A stretch of DNA of 64,000 bases from positions 62,001 to 126,000 of the forward strand of contig NZ_QJUM01000016.1 in the NCBI RefSeq assembly GCF_004327355.1. The letters run 5' to 3'. The notes beneath the pieces are model-generated. The model was not told the DNA's origin, did no database searches, and saw only the letters and a program-made list of their open reading frames with translations. Positions 8,954 through 18,266 of the stretch are shown here, piece by piece; positions within the stretch are counted from its first letter, which is position 1, and each line of letters starts with the position of its first letter. The position numbers and the translations under genes were made by a program. This DNA comes from Phytopseudomonas dryadis. GTDB taxonomy: Bacteria > Pseudomonadota > Gammaproteobacteria > Pseudomonadales > Pseudomonadaceae.

Positions 8954-9264
8954 GGGGTGACCTCGCTGTGTCCCCGTATGGGGCCCTTGTGAGGCTCCAT
9001 TCAAGCCTCTATCGGCGGCAGGAAATTGATCGTCACGGCCAGATTGTTGTACGTGGTTGCCAGGCTGGCGAAGGCAGCGGCCCGACCTCGGCCCGCTCGC
9101 CCAGCGTCGAGCGGAACGCGTTCGAGCTGTTCGTTCTCCCGGTTCGCCGCCGGGCGCGGCGCTGTCGATCCTGCTCCTGTGCTGCTCTACATCAGGCATT
9201 AGACGCGTGCCGGGGTCTATGCTTTCATGGTCCTCCTGATCGCACGGTACACCAGGCAGAACAC
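8954..9264. other. Divergent intergenic region, no gene seen
   Basis: This 311-base region lies between the GMC oxidoreductase (leftward) and the solute-binding protein (rightward). I see no coding sequence or strong repeat beyond a short CCCC-gtat-GGGG hairpin close to the GMC start. It must carry the promoters of both genes, but I cannot assign convincing -35/-10 boxes. Confidence 0.5.
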
Positions 9265-10014
9265 GTGAAGCACTCGACACTCACCGCAGCGCTGCTCTGT
9301 CTGCTGCTCGGCACCGTTGCCAGGGCCGAGCAGTATCAGGTCGTCACCGAGGAGTGGGCGCCGTACAACTACCAGGAGAGCGAGCGGCTCACCGGCATGG
9401 CGACGGATATCGTTCGCGCCATCATGGCGCTGACCGGGGATGACTTCGAGATCGTGCTGCTGCCCAGCATGCGGGCCGCCCACGCCTTGCAGACCCGGCC
9501 CAGGACCATCATGTATTCCCTGTTCCGCACGGCGGAGCGAGAGCCGTTGTACAAGTGGGTCGGGCCGATCGTGGAAGAGTCCATCCACCCCTATCAGCTG
9601 GCCGATGCGGCGCAGCCGGTGAACTCGTTGGAGCAACTGCTGCGCGCCCCGCAGATCACCACGCGGCATGCCGGCCTGGTGCCCGCCATGCTGCAGTCGC
9701 TGGGCTTCGGCAACCTCGACACAAGCGCGGCCGAAAGCCAGCAGCTCTACCTCATGCTGCTGGCCGGGCGCACCGACATCATCATCGGCGACACCGATGC
9801 CGGGGTGGCCTACTACAGCCGCCAGTTGAACATCGCCCCCGGCACGCTGCGGCGGATTCCCATCGAGCTCTATCGCTCATCGCTGTATATCGCCTTCAGC
9901 CGCGACAGCGATGACGAACGGGTCGCCGCCTGGAGCCGCGCCCTGGAGCAACTGCGCCATTCGGGCGAACTGGAACGCATCCGGCGTCGCTACGGGCAGC
10001 CTGTCGGCCAGTAA
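9265..10014 (+). CDS. Periplasmic solute-binding protein, family 3 (amino-acid type)
   Basis: This ~249-residue secreted protein has a signal peptide KHSTLTAALLCLLLGTVARA followed by EQYQVVTEEWAPYNYQE, a typical family 3 binding-protein opening. The start is read as the GTG at 9265 because the preceding in-frame codons do not look like a signal sequence; AGGCAG lies upstream. The C-terminal DDERVAAWSRALEQLRHSGELERIRRRYG is the standard last helix of the family. No permease or ATPase is next to it, so it may work with a distant transporter or as a free sensor. In Pseudomonas such stand-alone proteins are common and their ligands are usually polar amino acids or related compounds; no ligand can be named here. 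Confidence 0.8.
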   Translation: MKHSTLTAALLCLLLGTVARAEQYQVVTEEWAPYNYQESERLTGMATDIVRAIMALTGDDFEIVLLPSMRAAHALQTRPRTIMYSLFRTAEREPLYKWVGPIVEESIHPYQLADAAQPVNSLEQLLRAPQITTRHAGLVPAMLQSLGFGNLDTSAAESQQLYLMLLAGRTDIIIGDTDAGVAYYSRQLNIAPGTLRRIPIELYRSSLYIAFSRDSDDERVAAWSRALEQLRHSGELERIRRRYGQPVGQ

Positions 10015-10032
10015 AAAGCGCGGCGCACACCC

Positions 10033-11583
10033 TCAGCCCTTCAGGAAGCGCATCGCCAAGCCCAGCTGCGAAGCGGCCAGCTGGTGCAGCGCCTGACTGA
10101 TTTCGCGGGTGCGCGAGGCCTGCTGGCTGCTGCGTTCGGTGAAGCCGGCGATGCCGGTGATCTGCTGGTTGATCTGTTCGGCGACCTGGCCCTGTTGTTC
10201 GATGGCGGCGGCCATCTGCAGGCTCATGCCGCTGATCTGGCCGACCTCCTCGCAGATGTGCGTCAGCGCCTGGCGCGCCCGCTGCACATCGGCGCTGGCG
10301 CGCAGCGCGGCCTGTTCGCCCCGTTGCGCGGTGGCCAGGGCGTGGCTGCTGCCGTCGCGCAGGCTTTCGATGGAACGCTGGATTTCATGGGTCGATTCGC
10401 GGGTGCGCGAAGCCAGGCTGCGCACTTCGTCGGCGACCACGGCGAAGCCGCGTCCGGACTCGCCGGCGCGGGCCGCTTCGATGGCGGCATTGAGGGCCAG
10501 CAGGTTGGTCTGCTCGGCGATGCTCTGGATCACGCTGGCGATGCCGCCGATGGAGTCGATGGCTGCGGCCAGGCGGCCGACCGCGCTGCCGATTTCCGCC
10601 ACCGAGGTGCGCATGGTCTGGGTGGAACCCTGACTGTCGTCGGCCAGGCGTTCGCCGTCGCGGGCCAGTTGGTCGGCGTTCTGCGCGGCCTGGGCGGTGC
10701 TCTGCAGGTTGCGTGAAAGCGCCTGGATGGTGGCGCTCATCTGGTTGATCGCGGCGGCGGCCTGTTCGGTCTCGCGTACCTGCCGGTCCAGTTGCTCGGC
10801 GGCGTGCTCCACCACCTCGGCCGAGGTATGCGCCTGCTGGCGCAGTATTTCGCTGTTGATGCAGATGCGTGACATCACCGTGCTCATGCGCGCGCGCTGG
10901 CTGTTCAGGGCCATCACCAGCAGCGCGCTGCTGTCGGCGTGGCGGCTGTGCAGCGGAGCCAGCAGGGGATCGCTGTAGATTTCCCGGTACTGGCCGAGGA
11001 TGTCGCGGGTCAGCCGGCGCTGGCGCCAGGCCGGTTGCAGCCCGGCCAGCAGCAGCGCGAGCAGGGCCGCCAGGCCCAGGCCCGGCGGCAGGTGGGCGCT
11101 GGCGATGCCGGCCAGCAGGAGCAGCCCCAGGCCCAGCTGCAGGCCATGGCCGGCCAGCAGCGAGGCGATGCGCTGGCCCGCTGTCCAGGGCGATTGGCCG
11201 CGGCCCAGGCGGGCGTAGAGGGCTTCGGCCGCGCGTATTTCCTGCGCGTCGATCGGCTGGTAGACGGTGCCGAGGGCGGACAGTTCGCCGCCGTCGAACA
11301 GCGGCACCACGTAGAGGTTGTGCCAGTGCCTGCCGCCCTCCTTGTGCCGGCCCATGACCGGGCCTGTCCAGGGCACGCCGGCGCGCAGCGCTCGCCACAT
11401 GCCGTCGAGGACGATGGCGGGCATGCGCGGATCGTTGATCTGCTCATGCGGTTTGCCGACCAGTTCGTCCTCGCGCAAACCGCACATGCGCTGGTAGGCC
11501 GCGTTGCAGGTGAGCAGCACGCCTTGCGGATCGAGCCGCGAGATCGGTGGCTCGTCGAAGAGCGGACGGGTGGCGGCGTTCAT
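10033..11583 (-). CDS. PAS-domain methyl-accepting chemoreceptor (Aer-like)
   Basis: This is a 516-residue chemoreceptor. An N-terminal PAS domain (about residues 10-120, with [20 protein letters not shown] and [16 protein letters not shown]) is followed by two hydrophobic segments near residues 145-185, and then a methyl-accepting signalling domain whose conserved hairpin tip reads [20 protein letters not shown]. It has no periplasmic ligand domain, as in Aer receptors that sense energy or redox state. Translation starts at 11583 after GAGGAG, 10 bases past the stop of the class II aldolase gene, so it appears to be the last gene of the liv-type transport operon. That context suggests metabolism-dependent taxis toward the transported compound (inference). 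Confidence 0.88.
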   Translation of the reverse strand: MNAATRPLFDEPPISRLDPQGVLLTCNAAYQRMCGLREDELVGKPHEQINDPRMPAIVLDGMWRALRAGVPWTGPVMGRHKEGGRHWHNLYVVPLFDGGELSALGTVYQPIDAQEIRAAEALYARLGRGQSPWTAGQRIASLLAGHGLQLGLGLLLLAGIASAHLPPGLGLAALLALLLAGLQPAWRQRRLTRDILGQYREIYSDPLLAPLHSRHADSSALLVMALNSQRARMSTVMSRICINSEILRQQAHTSAEVVEHAAEQLDRQVRETEQAAAAINQMSATIQALSRNLQSTAQAAQNADQLARDGERLADDSQGSTQTMRTSVAEIGSAVGRLAAAIDSIGGIASVIQSIAEQTNLLALNAAIEAARAGESGRGFAVVADEVRSLASRTRESTHEIQRSIESLRDGSSHALATAQRGEQAALRASADVQRARQALTHICEEVGQISGMSLQMAAAIEQQGQVAEQINQQITGIAGFTERSSQQASRTREISQALHQLAASQLGLAMRFLKG

Positions 11584-11593
11584 GCACGACTCC

Positions 11594-12361
11594 TCAGGGT
11601 TGCCAGGGCAGCACGCGTTCGGCGCGCATCTTGCGCACCATGGCCTCGAAGAACTTGGTGGCGAAGCCGCTCTCGCGGATCAGCATGGCGGTGAGGTTGG
11701 CGCACTTCTCGGCGATACCGTCCTCGAGCGGATTGTCTTCGCCGCCCAGGGCGCCGGCGGCACACTGGTTCTCGGCGGCGCGCTGTACCGTCCAGAGCAG
11801 GAAGAAGGCCTTCTCGATGCTGCTCTCGCCGACCGCGATGCCGTGGTTGCGCAGCACCAGGATGTGTTTGTCGCCGAGGCTTTCGATCATCCGCGCCTTC
11901 TCGTCATCGAACAGGGTGATGCCTTCGAAGGTGTGGTAACCGATGCGTCCGTACAGCTGGGCGCCGTAGAAATCGTCGTGGGTGAAGCCGCGCTTTTTCT
12001 GCACCACCGCCGAGACCGGCACCGTGTGCGTATGCAGGACGCACTGGATGTCTTCGCGCGCGCCGTGGACCGCGCTGTGCAGGGCGAAGCCGGCGGGGTT
12101 GCCGTCGTAGGGCGAGGCCTCGAGCTTGTTGCCGTGCAGGTCGACCTTGAGCAGGTTGGCCGGGGTGACCTCGGTGTAGTTGAGGCCGAACGGGTTGACC
12201 AGGTAGTGGTGCGCCGGGCCGGGCAGGCGCGCGGAGATGTGGTTGAAGATGGTCTCGGTCCAGCCGAACCAGTCGACCAGGTGGTAGCAGTGGGCGAGTT
12301 TGACGCGCAGCGCCCATTCCTCGTCGCTGCAGTGGGTGGGCTTGTCGGTCAGCGCATGCAT
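11594..12361 (-). CDS. Class II aldolase/adducin family protein
   Basis: This 255-residue protein has the class II aldolase fold: [14 protein letters not shown] near the N terminus, [10 protein letters not shown] carrying two metal-binding histidines, and LRNHGIAVG with the third histidine region. Such proteins are zinc-dependent aldolases or decarboxylases in sugar and hydroxy-acid metabolism, but many cluster members have no known reaction. GGAG precedes the ATG at 12361, 17 bases after the PanE-like gene. The pairing of a PanE-like dehydrogenase with a class II aldolase recurs in catabolic clusters and suggests sequential oxidation and C-C or C-O cleavage of one intermediate. Substrate unknown. 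Confidence 0.82.
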   Translation of the reverse strand: MHALTDKPTHCSDEEWALRVKLAHCYHLVDWFGWTETIFNHISARLPGPAHHYLVNPFGLNYTEVTPANLLKVDLHGNKLEASPYDGNPAGFALHSAVHGAREDIQCVLHTHTVPVSAVVQKKRGFTHDDFYGAQLYGRIGYHTFEGITLFDDEKARMIESLGDKHILVLRNHGIAVGESSIEKAFFLLWTVQRAAENQCAAGALGGEDNPLEDGIAEKCANLTAMLIRESGFATKFFEAMVRKMRAERVLPWQP

Positions 12362-12378
12362 GGGAGAGTCTCCGGCGG

Positions 12379-13371
12379 TCAGTGTGGCTGGGGCTGGGCG
12401 CCGCGAAAGCGCGCCAGGGTGAGAATGTCCTGGGTGGTGGGCATGGCCAGGCCCTGGTAGCCGGCCAGTTCGATCACCGCGTCGCCGATGGCGGCCAGTT
12501 CCAGCGGCCGGCCCTGTTCGTAGTCCTGCAGCATGGAGGTGCGCACCGGGCCCATGCCGGCGCCCAGCTCCATGAAGGTCTGCGGGTCGAAGTCGATGCG
12601 CGCGCCATAGGCCGCGGCGGTGAGCAGGGTTTCCTGGAGGATCTTGGCGACCACGCTCTTCAGTTCGGGCTTGCCGTACAGTTCTTCCAGCGTCGCGCCG
12701 GTGACCACCGACAGCGGGTTGGAGGTGAGGTTGGCGATGATCTTGGTCCACAGCGGGTCGCGGATGCGCTCGGTGGCGCGGGTTTCGATGCCGCAGCCGG
12801 CGATCAGCGCGCGCACCCATTCCAGGCGTTCGCTCATCCGCCCGTCCGGTTCGCCGAGGATCATCAGGTGCGGGTTGCTCGAACGCGCCACGCCGGGCGC
12901 CTCGTTCTCCGCGGTGATGAACACCACGCAACCGAGCAGCCGATCCAGGTCCAGCGCGGCGCTGAGCACGCCGCCGGGGTCGACCGCCTGCACCTGGCGT
13001 TCGGCGAAGCGTCCCTCGACGCCGTGGAAGTACCACCAGGGCACGCCGTTGACCACCGGCACCACCACGGTGTCGGGGCCGACCAGCGGGGCGAGGCCGG
13101 GCAGCAGGCCGGCCAGCGCCGGGGCCTTGGTGCAGATGAACAGCAGGTCCTGTTCGCCGAGCGCGTGGCAGTCGTCGCTGGCGCTCACCCGGGCGCTGTG
13201 CACGCCGTCGAGGTCGCTCAGGCGCACGCCGTTCTCCCGCAGCGCGGCGAGCGTCCGGCCGCGGGCGAGCAGGCTGACCGGCTGGCCGCTGGCGCCCAGC
13301 CGTGCCGCCAGGGTGCAACCAATGGCGCCGGCACCGACGATGCACAGGCGCGGAGGATTCGAGCGGGTCAT
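12379..13371 (-). CDS. 2-dehydropantoate 2-reductase (PanE/ApbA) family protein, second copy
   Basis: This is a 330-residue NAD(P)-dependent dehydrogenase with the Rossmann motif CIVGAGAIGCTLAARLG at the N terminus, NGVPWWYF in place of the usual NGLG segment, and the helical domain KIIANLTSNPLSVVTGAT. GGGAG precedes the ATG at 13371, 11 bases after the livF-type gene, placing it in the transport operon. The NGVPWW variant is seen in clustered homologues that probably do not make pantoate. It is clearly divergent from the paralogue at 2743-3651. It may oxidise or reduce a 2-hydroxy/2-oxo acid related to the compound taken up by the ABC system (inference). Confidence 0.82.
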   Translation of the reverse strand: MTRSNPPRLCIVGAGAIGCTLAARLGASGQPVSLLARGRTLAALRENGVRLSDLDGVHSARVSASDDCHALGEQDLLFICTKAPALAGLLPGLAPLVGPDTVVVPVVNGVPWWYFHGVEGRFAERQVQAVDPGGVLSAALDLDRLLGCVVFITAENEAPGVARSSNPHLMILGEPDGRMSERLEWVRALIAGCGIETRATERIRDPLWTKIIANLTSNPLSVVTGATLEELYGKPELKSVVAKILQETLLTAAAYGARIDFDPQTFMELGAGMGPVRTSMLQDYEQGRPLELAAIGDAVIELAGYQGLAMPTTQDILTLARFRGAQPQPH

Positions 13372-13382
13372 GGCTTTCTCCC

Positions 13383-14144
13383 TCAGGTCGCGAGCATTTC
13401 CTGGTGCCTGCTGGCCAGGCCCAGGTAGGCTTCGATCACCCGTGGATCGTCGGCCAGTTCCGCCGCCGGGCCCTGCATGGCGATCTGCCCGGTTTCCAGC
13501 ACGTAGGCGTAGTCGGCGACGCGCAGGGCGGCGCGGGCGTTCTGCTCCACCAGCAGGATCGACACGCCCTGGCGCCGCAGGTCGGCGATGATGCGGAAGA
13601 TCTCGCGGGTGATCAGCGGCGCCAGGCCCAGGCTCGGTTCGTCGAGCATCAGCAGCTTGGGCTTGGCCATCAGCGCGCGGCCCACGGCGAGCATCTGCCG
13701 CTCGCCGCCGGAGAGGGTCGCCGCCAGTTGCTGGCGCCGCTCGTGCAGGCGCGGGAACAGGCTGTACACCTCGGCCAGGGTCCTGCGCCAGTCGCGCTCA
13801 CCCTGGCGTACGCGCTGGAAGGCGCCGAGCTGCAGGTTGTCCTCCACGCTCATGCTGTTGAACAGCTCGCGCTTTTCCGGCACCAGGCCGAGGCCGCGGC
13901 CGACCAGCACCTCGACTTCCGGCACAGCCTCCAGCGTGCCGTCGAAATTCACCTGCCCGCGCGAGCCGAGCACGCCCATGATCGCCGAGAGCAGGGTGGT
14001 CTTGCCGGCGCCGTTGGGGCCGATCACCGTGACGATCTGCCCTTCGCCGACCGTCAGGCTGGCGTTGCTCAGGGCCTCGACCTTGCCGTAGGCCACGCAC
14101 AGGTCCTTGACTTCGAGCAGGGTGTTTCCGGGTTGATTGCGCAT
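13383..14144 (-). CDS. LivF-type ABC transporter ATP-binding protein
   Basis: This 253-residue ATPase shows Walker [10 protein letters not shown], signature [17 protein letters not shown], Walker [14 protein letters not shown] and the H-loop-equivalent LLVEQN characteristic of LivF-type subunits. The start at 14144 follows GGAG with a 7-base gap and lies 5 bases past the stop of the upstream fused permease/ATPase gene. It supplies the second ATPase of a hydrophobic-amino-acid-type (HAAT) importer. Such importers carry branched-chain amino acids, amides, urea or aromatic acids. The neighbouring catabolic genes argue for an aromatic or hydroxy-acid substrate rather than leucine. Confidence 0.9.
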   Translation of the reverse strand: MRNQPGNTLLEVKDLCVAYGKVEALSNASLTVGEGQIVTVIGPNGAGKTTLLSAIMGVLGSRGQVNFDGTLEAVPEVEVLVGRGLGLVPEKRELFNSMSVEDNLQLGAFQRVRQGERDWRRTLAEVYSLFPRLHERRQQLAATLSGGERQMLAVGRALMAKPKLLMLDEPSLGLAPLITREIFRIIADLRRQGVSILLVEQNARAALRVADYAYVLETGQIAMQGPAAELADDPRVIEAYLGLASRHQEMLAT

Positions 14145-14149
14145 GTTCT

Positions 14150-15952
14150 TCACTCCGCTCCGCCCAGGTAGGCTTCGAGTACCGCCGGATTCTTCTGCAC
14201 CTCGTCGGGCAGGCCTTCGGCGATCTTCTGGCCGAACTCCATCACCACCACGCGATCGACCAGACCCATGACGAAGTCCATGTCGTGCTCCACCAGGAGG
14301 ATCGCCATGCCTTCGCCGCGCAGCTTGCGCAGCAGGTCGCCGAGGGCCTGTTTCTCCTTGTGGCGCAGACCGGCGGCCGGCTCGTCGAGCAGCAGCAGGC
14401 AGGGGTCGGCGCACAGCGCGCGGGCGATCTCGAGGATGCGCTGCTGGCCGAGGGCCAGGCTGCCGGCTTCCTCGTAGAGGTAATCGCCGAGACCGACCCG
14501 TTCCAGCTGGCGCCGGGCCTCGCGCAGCAGGTCGGCTTCCTCGGCGCGCTCGGTGTGCAGCAGCGACGGCACGATGCCCTTGTCGCCGCGCAGGTGGGCA
14601 CCGATGGCGACGTTCTCCAGCACGCTCATGCTCTGCAGCAGTTTCACGTGCTGGAAGGTGCGGCTCATGCCCAGGCGAGCGATGCGCCGCGAGGCGATGC
14701 CGTTGATGCGTTGACCCATGAACAGCACATCGCCTTCGCTGGGCACGTCGACCCCCGATAGCTGGTTGAACAGGGTGCTCTTGCCGGCGCCGTTGGGGCC
14801 GATCAGGGCGAGGATCTCGCCGGCGTGCACCGTCAGGTTCATGCGGTCGTTGGCCACCAGGCCGCCGAAGCGTTTGCTCACCTCGCGGGCTTCGAGGATC
14901 GCTTCGCCCGCTTGCGGCAGGTCACGACGCGGCAGCGTGGACGCCTGCTCGTCGGCTCTCGGCGCGCCGTTGCCGTGACGCCAGCGGGCCGGCGTCAGGC
15001 GTGTCAGCAGCGGCCACAGGCCGCCCGGCGCACGCTGCATCAGCAGCACGATGAGCAGGCCGAAGACGATGGTTTCGTAGTTGCCCTGGCTGCCCAGCAG
15101 CAGTGGCAGCCAGTCCTGCAGCCACTGCTTGAGCAGGGTCAGGATACCGGCGCCGAGCAGCGCGCCCCAGACGCTGCCGACGCCGCCGATGAGCGCCATG
15201 AACAGGTACTCGATGCCCATGTGCAGGCCGAACGGCGTCGGGTTCACGAAGCGCTGGTTGTGCGCGTAGAGCCAGCCGGAGAGGGCGGCCAGCAGCGCCG
15301 AGATGACGAAGATCACCATCTTCGCGCGGAAGGTGTTGACGCCCATCGACTCGGCCATCACCTGACCGCCCTTGAGCGCACGGATCGCCCGGCCCTCGCG
15401 GGAGTTGAGCAGGTTCTGGGTCAGCAGCATGGCCAGCAGCAGGATCGCCCAGATCAGGTAGAACATCTTCCAGCCCTTGTCCAGCACCAGGCCGAACAGC
15501 GACACCGGTGGCAGGCCGCTCATGCCGGTGTGCCCGCCGAGGCCGTCGAGGGTACCGAACAGGTAGTACAGCGAGATGCCCCAGGCGATGGTGCCCAGCG
15601 GCAGGTAATGCCCGGACAGCTTCAGGGTCAGCGCGCCGAGCAGCAGCGCCACCGTGGCGGTGAGGACGAGCCCGATGAGCAGGGCCAGCCAGGGTGAGCC
15701 CCCGGCCCAGGCGAGCCAGGCGGGCAATTGCTCGGTGGCGGTCAGGTAGGCGCTGGTGTAGGCGCCGAGGCCGACGAAGGCGGCCTGGCCGAAGCTGGTC
15801 ATGCCGCCGACGCCGGTGAGCAGGACCAGGCCCAGCACCACCAGGGTGTACAGGCCGATGTAGTTGAGCAGGGTGACCTGGAAGGTCGGCAACGCCAGGG
15901 GCGCGATACCGAGCAGGAGGACGAAGGCGATCAGCAGGGCGCGCAGTTTCAT
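14150..15952 (-). CDS. Fused LivM permease / LivG ATPase of a branched-chain-type ABC importer
   Basis: This 600-residue protein is a natural fusion. About residues 1-315 form a multi-spanning LivM-type permease (for example [20 protein letters not shown] and [17 protein letters not shown]). After a polar linker of roughly 40 residues comes a LivG-type ATPase with Walker [22 protein letters not shown] and Walker [13 protein letters not shown]. The fusion replaces the usual separate livM and livG genes and keeps one reading frame with no sign of error. Its ATG overlaps the stop of the upstream permease gene by four bases (ATGA), indicating coupled translation. It acts in the inner membrane with the 15949-16986 permease, the 13383-14144 ATPase and the 17118-18266 binding protein. 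Confidence 0.92.
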   Translation of the reverse strand: MKLRALLIAFVLLLGIAPLALPTFQVTLLNYIGLYTLVVLGLVLLTGVGGMTSFGQAAFVGLGAYTSAYLTATEQLPAWLAWAGGSPWLALLIGLVLTATVALLLGALTLKLSGHYLPLGTIAWGISLYYLFGTLDGLGGHTGMSGLPPVSLFGLVLDKGWKMFYLIWAILLLAMLLTQNLLNSREGRAIRALKGGQVMAESMGVNTFRAKMVIFVISALLAALSGWLYAHNQRFVNPTPFGLHMGIEYLFMALIGGVGSVWGALLGAGILTLLKQWLQDWLPLLLGSQGNYETIVFGLLIVLLMQRAPGGLWPLLTRLTPARWRHGNGAPRADEQASTLPRRDLPQAGEAILEAREVSKRFGGLVANDRMNLTVHAGEILALIGPNGAGKSTLFNQLSGVDVPSEGDVLFMGQRINGIASRRIARLGMSRTFQHVKLLQSMSVLENVAIGAHLRGDKGIVPSLLHTERAEEADLLREARRQLERVGLGDYLYEEAGSLALGQQRILEIARALCADPCLLLLDEPAAGLRHKEKQALGDLLRKLRGEGMAILLVEHDMDFVMGLVDRVVVMEFGQKIAEGLPDEVQKNPAVLEAYLGGAE

Positions 15953-16986
15953 TCTTCCTCCTCCACGTGACGGCTGGTGAGCGAGCGCCAGAGCAGGAAG
16001 GGGATGATCAGGGTGAACACGATGATCTCTTTATAAGTGCTGGCCCAGAACATCGAGAACGCCTCGATCAGGCCGACCACCAGGGCGCCGAGGGCGGCCA
16101 CCGGGTAGCTGGCCAGACCGCCGATGATGGCGCCGACGAAGCCCTTGAGGCTGATGACGAAACCGGAGTCGAAGTACAGGGTGGTGATGGGCGCGATGAG
16201 GATGCCCGACAGCGCGCCGATGAAGGTCGCCATGGCGAAGGTGGCCTTGCCCGCCAGGGTCGGCGAGATGCCCATCAGCCGCGCGCCCATGCGGTTCACC
16301 GCGGTGGCGCGCAGCGCCTTGCCGTAGAGGCTGCGCTCGAAGAACAGGAACAGCGTGGTGATCAGTGCCAGGGACACGGCGATGACCCACAGCGTCTGGC
16401 TGTTCAGGGTCACCGGGCCGAGTTCCAGGCCCGCTTCGGAGAACGGCCGGGTACGGGCGCCCTCGGGGCCGAACAGCAGCAGGCCGACGCCGACCATGGC
16501 CACGTGCACGGCGATGGAGACGATCAGCAGCACCAGCGGGTGGGCGCCGGCCACCGGCTGGAAGAACAGCCGGTAGATCTGCGGCCCAAGGGGGACGACG
16601 AGGGCCAGGGTCAGCAGGGCCTGGATCGCCATGGGCAGTTCGGCCAGCGCCAGGTTCTGGATCAGCAGCACCATGGCCACGGCATAGGCCAGCTTCAGCG
16701 GCACCCAGCGCGGCAGGCGAAAGCCATGGCTGGCGCGCAGGGCGCCGATCAGGTCGAGGCTGCAGTCGACCAGCGTCAGGCCGAGCAGCAGCCAGACCAG
16801 CGCGGTCGGCTGGCCGGCCTGCAGGGCGGCCATGGTCAGGGCGCCGTAAGTGACGTATTCACCCTGCGGGATCAGCAGGATTCGCGTCACGGTAAACACC
16901 AGCAGAATGGAAAGGGCCAGCAGGGCGTAGATCGCACCGTTGGTCACGCCATCCTGGCCGAGCAGCATGGCTATCTGGAAATTCAT
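15949..16986 (-). CDS. LivH-type ABC transporter permease
   Basis: This is a 345-residue integral membrane protein with about eight to nine hydrophobic segments. It begins MNFQIAMLLGQDGVTNGAIYALLAL, a standard LivH opening, and contains RATAVNRMGARLMGISP, the conserved cytoplasmic loop that contacts the ATPase, and GFVGAIIGGLASYPVAALGAL. AAGGA lies about 10 bases upstream of the ATG. It is separated from the binding-protein gene by 131 bases that contain two strong hairpins and overlaps the downstream fused permease/ATPase by four bases. At 345 residues it is somewhat longer than typical LivH (about 300). Confidence 0.9.
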   Translation of the reverse strand: MNFQIAMLLGQDGVTNGAIYALLALSILLVFTVTRILLIPQGEYVTYGALTMAALQAGQPTALVWLLLGLTLVDCSLDLIGALRASHGFRLPRWVPLKLAYAVAMVLLIQNLALAELPMAIQALLTLALVVPLGPQIYRLFFQPVAGAHPLVLLIVSIAVHVAMVGVGLLLFGPEGARTRPFSEAGLELGPVTLNSQTLWVIAVSLALITTLFLFFERSLYGKALRATAVNRMGARLMGISPTLAGKATFAMATFIGALSGILIAPITTLYFDSGFVISLKGFVGAIIGGLASYPVAALGALVVGLIEAFSMFWASTYKEIIVFTLIIPFLLWRSLTSRHVEEEE

Positions 16987-17030
16987 GGGGGCTACATCCT
17001 TCGAATACAGGACTCGTATCGCGCGCAGCG

Positions 17031-17055
17031 CGTCCCGGTCACGAGAACCGGGACG
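17031..17055 (-). other. Stem-loop between binding-protein and permease genes (first of two)
   Basis: CGTCCCGGT (17031-17039) pairs exactly with ACCGGGACG (17047-17055) across a 7-base loop. It lies in the transcribed gap between the livK-type and livH-type genes. There is no T-run after it on the minus strand, so it is more likely an mRNA-stabilising or attenuating structure than a full terminator. Confidence 0.6.
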
Positions 17056-17078
17056 GACATGCCAGGCGTCTTAGCGTA

Positions 17079-17101
17079 CGGCCGGTGCCCGGCACCGGCC
17101 G
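17079..17101 (-). other. Strong stem-loop just after the binding-protein gene (second of two)
   Basis: CGGCCGGTGCC (17079-17089) and GGCACCGGCCG (17091-17101) are perfectly complementary 11-base arms around one central base. The structure starts 17 bases after the binding-protein stop. Such hairpins in importer operons commonly protect the binding-protein message and reduce expression of the following permease genes; that role here is inference. Confidence 0.65.
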
Positions 17102-17117
17102 GGGAGCGGCTGCGGGG

Positions 17118-18266
17118 TTACTTGAGCAGCACCCATTTGCCACCCTTGACGGTGATCAGCTCGCGGCCGCGCTCGTCGAAGCCGCTGTGATCCTCGGGGC
17201 TCATGCTGTACACGCCCTGGGTCGCGGCCAGTTCGTGGGTCTGTTCCAGGGCGTCGCGCAGCGCCGCGCGGAACTCGGCGGTGCCCGGTTTGCCCTTTTC
17301 CAGGGCGCTGGGGATGGCCTGTTCCAGCAACAGGCCGGCGTCGTAGACATTGGCGCCGAAGGTGGCAGGCTCGCGGCCATTGAGCTGGGTGTAGGCGTCG
17401 ATGTACTGGCGCGCCACGGCCTTGGACGGGTGATCGTCCGGCACTTCGTCGATCACCAGCATCAGGCTGGCGGCGAGGATGGTGCCCTCGACCTTGCGCC
17501 CGCCCAGTTGCAGGAAGGCCGGCAGGGCGGCGCCATGGGTCTGGTACACCTGGCCCTTGTAGCCCTGGTCGAACAGCGTGGTCTGCGGCATCACCGCGGA
17601 GCTGCCCGGTGCCGCCACCAGCACCGCGTCGGGGCGCTGGGCGATGATCTTCAGGCTCTGCCCGGTCATCGAGGTGTCCTGGCGCTGGAAGCGTTCGTTG
17701 GCGACGATCCTGATGCCGTTCTGCGCGGCCAGCTCGCTCATCACCTTGCCCCAGTTCTCGCCATAGGGGTCGGCGGTGCCGACCAGGCCGAGGGTCTTCA
17801 CGCCGTTCTCGACCATGTGCTCGGTCAGCGCCTGGGCGATCAGCTCATCGTTCTGGGTGGTCTTGAACACCCACTTCTTCTGCTCGTTCATCGGCAGCAC
17901 CACGGCCGCGGTACCCACCGGCGCAAGCATCGGCGTGCCCGACTCGGCGGCGAACTGGATCACGCCCATGGCGTTGGGCGAGCCGCTCGGGCCGATGATG
18001 GCGTCGACGTTCTCTTCGTCGAGCAGCTTCTTGAAGGCCTTGACCGTGGCCGTGGGGTCGCTGGCGTCATCCAGGGAGATGTAGCGGATGGTCTCGCCGC
18101 CGGCCTGGGTCGGCATCAGCGCGATGCTGTTCTTCTGTGGAATCCCGACCAGGGCGATGGGCCCGGTCGAGGAAGTGATCACGCCGACCTTCACATCGGC
18201 CTGAGCCGCCAATGACGCGCACAGCGCGCTCAACATCAGGGTGGACACAGCTTTCTTGAACAGCAT
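17118..18266 (-). CDS. Periplasmic binding protein of the branched-chain-type ABC importer (LivK type)
   Basis: This 382-residue protein has a signal peptide (MLFKKAVSTLMLSALCASLAAQA, then DVKVGV). The mature region opens with KVGVITSSTGPIALVGIPQKN and has DAIIGPSGSPNAMGVIQFAAESGTPMLAP, both hallmarks of HAAT-family type I binding proteins. The family binds branched-chain amino acids, amides or aromatic acids; no ligand can be fixed from sequence alone. GGAG lies 7 bases before the ATG at 18266. It is the first gene of the minus-strand operon running to the chemoreceptor at 10033 and is divergent from iacH, with which it shares a 692-base regulatory region. Uptake of IAA or a related aromatic acid is a reasonable hypothesis. 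Confidence 0.9.
   Translation of the reverse strand: MLFKKAVSTLMLSALCASLAAQADVKVGVITSSTGPIALVGIPQKNSIALMPTQAGGETIRYISLDDASDPTATVKAFKKLLDEENVDAIIGPSGSPNAMGVIQFAAESGTPMLAPVGTAAVVLPMNEQKKWVFKTTQNDELIAQALTEHMVENGVKTLGLVGTADPYGENWGKVMSELAAQNGIRIVANERFQRQDTSMTGQSLKIIAQRPDAVLVAAPGSSAVMPQTTLFDQGYKGQVYQTHGAALPAFLQLGGRKVEGTILAASLMLVIDEVPDDHPSKAVARQYIDAYTQLNGREPATFGANVYDAGLLLEQAIPSALEKGKPGTAEFRAALRDALEQTHELAATQGVYSMSPEDHSGFDERGRELITVKGGKWVLLK

Noticed and set aside
6251..8992. A 913-codon open frame on the plus strand opposite the porin and GMC genes
   Set aside because: It is an antisense shadow caused by high GC at third codon positions; the product is low-complexity (Gly/Val/His/Gln rich) with no family motif, while the minus strand carries clear genes.
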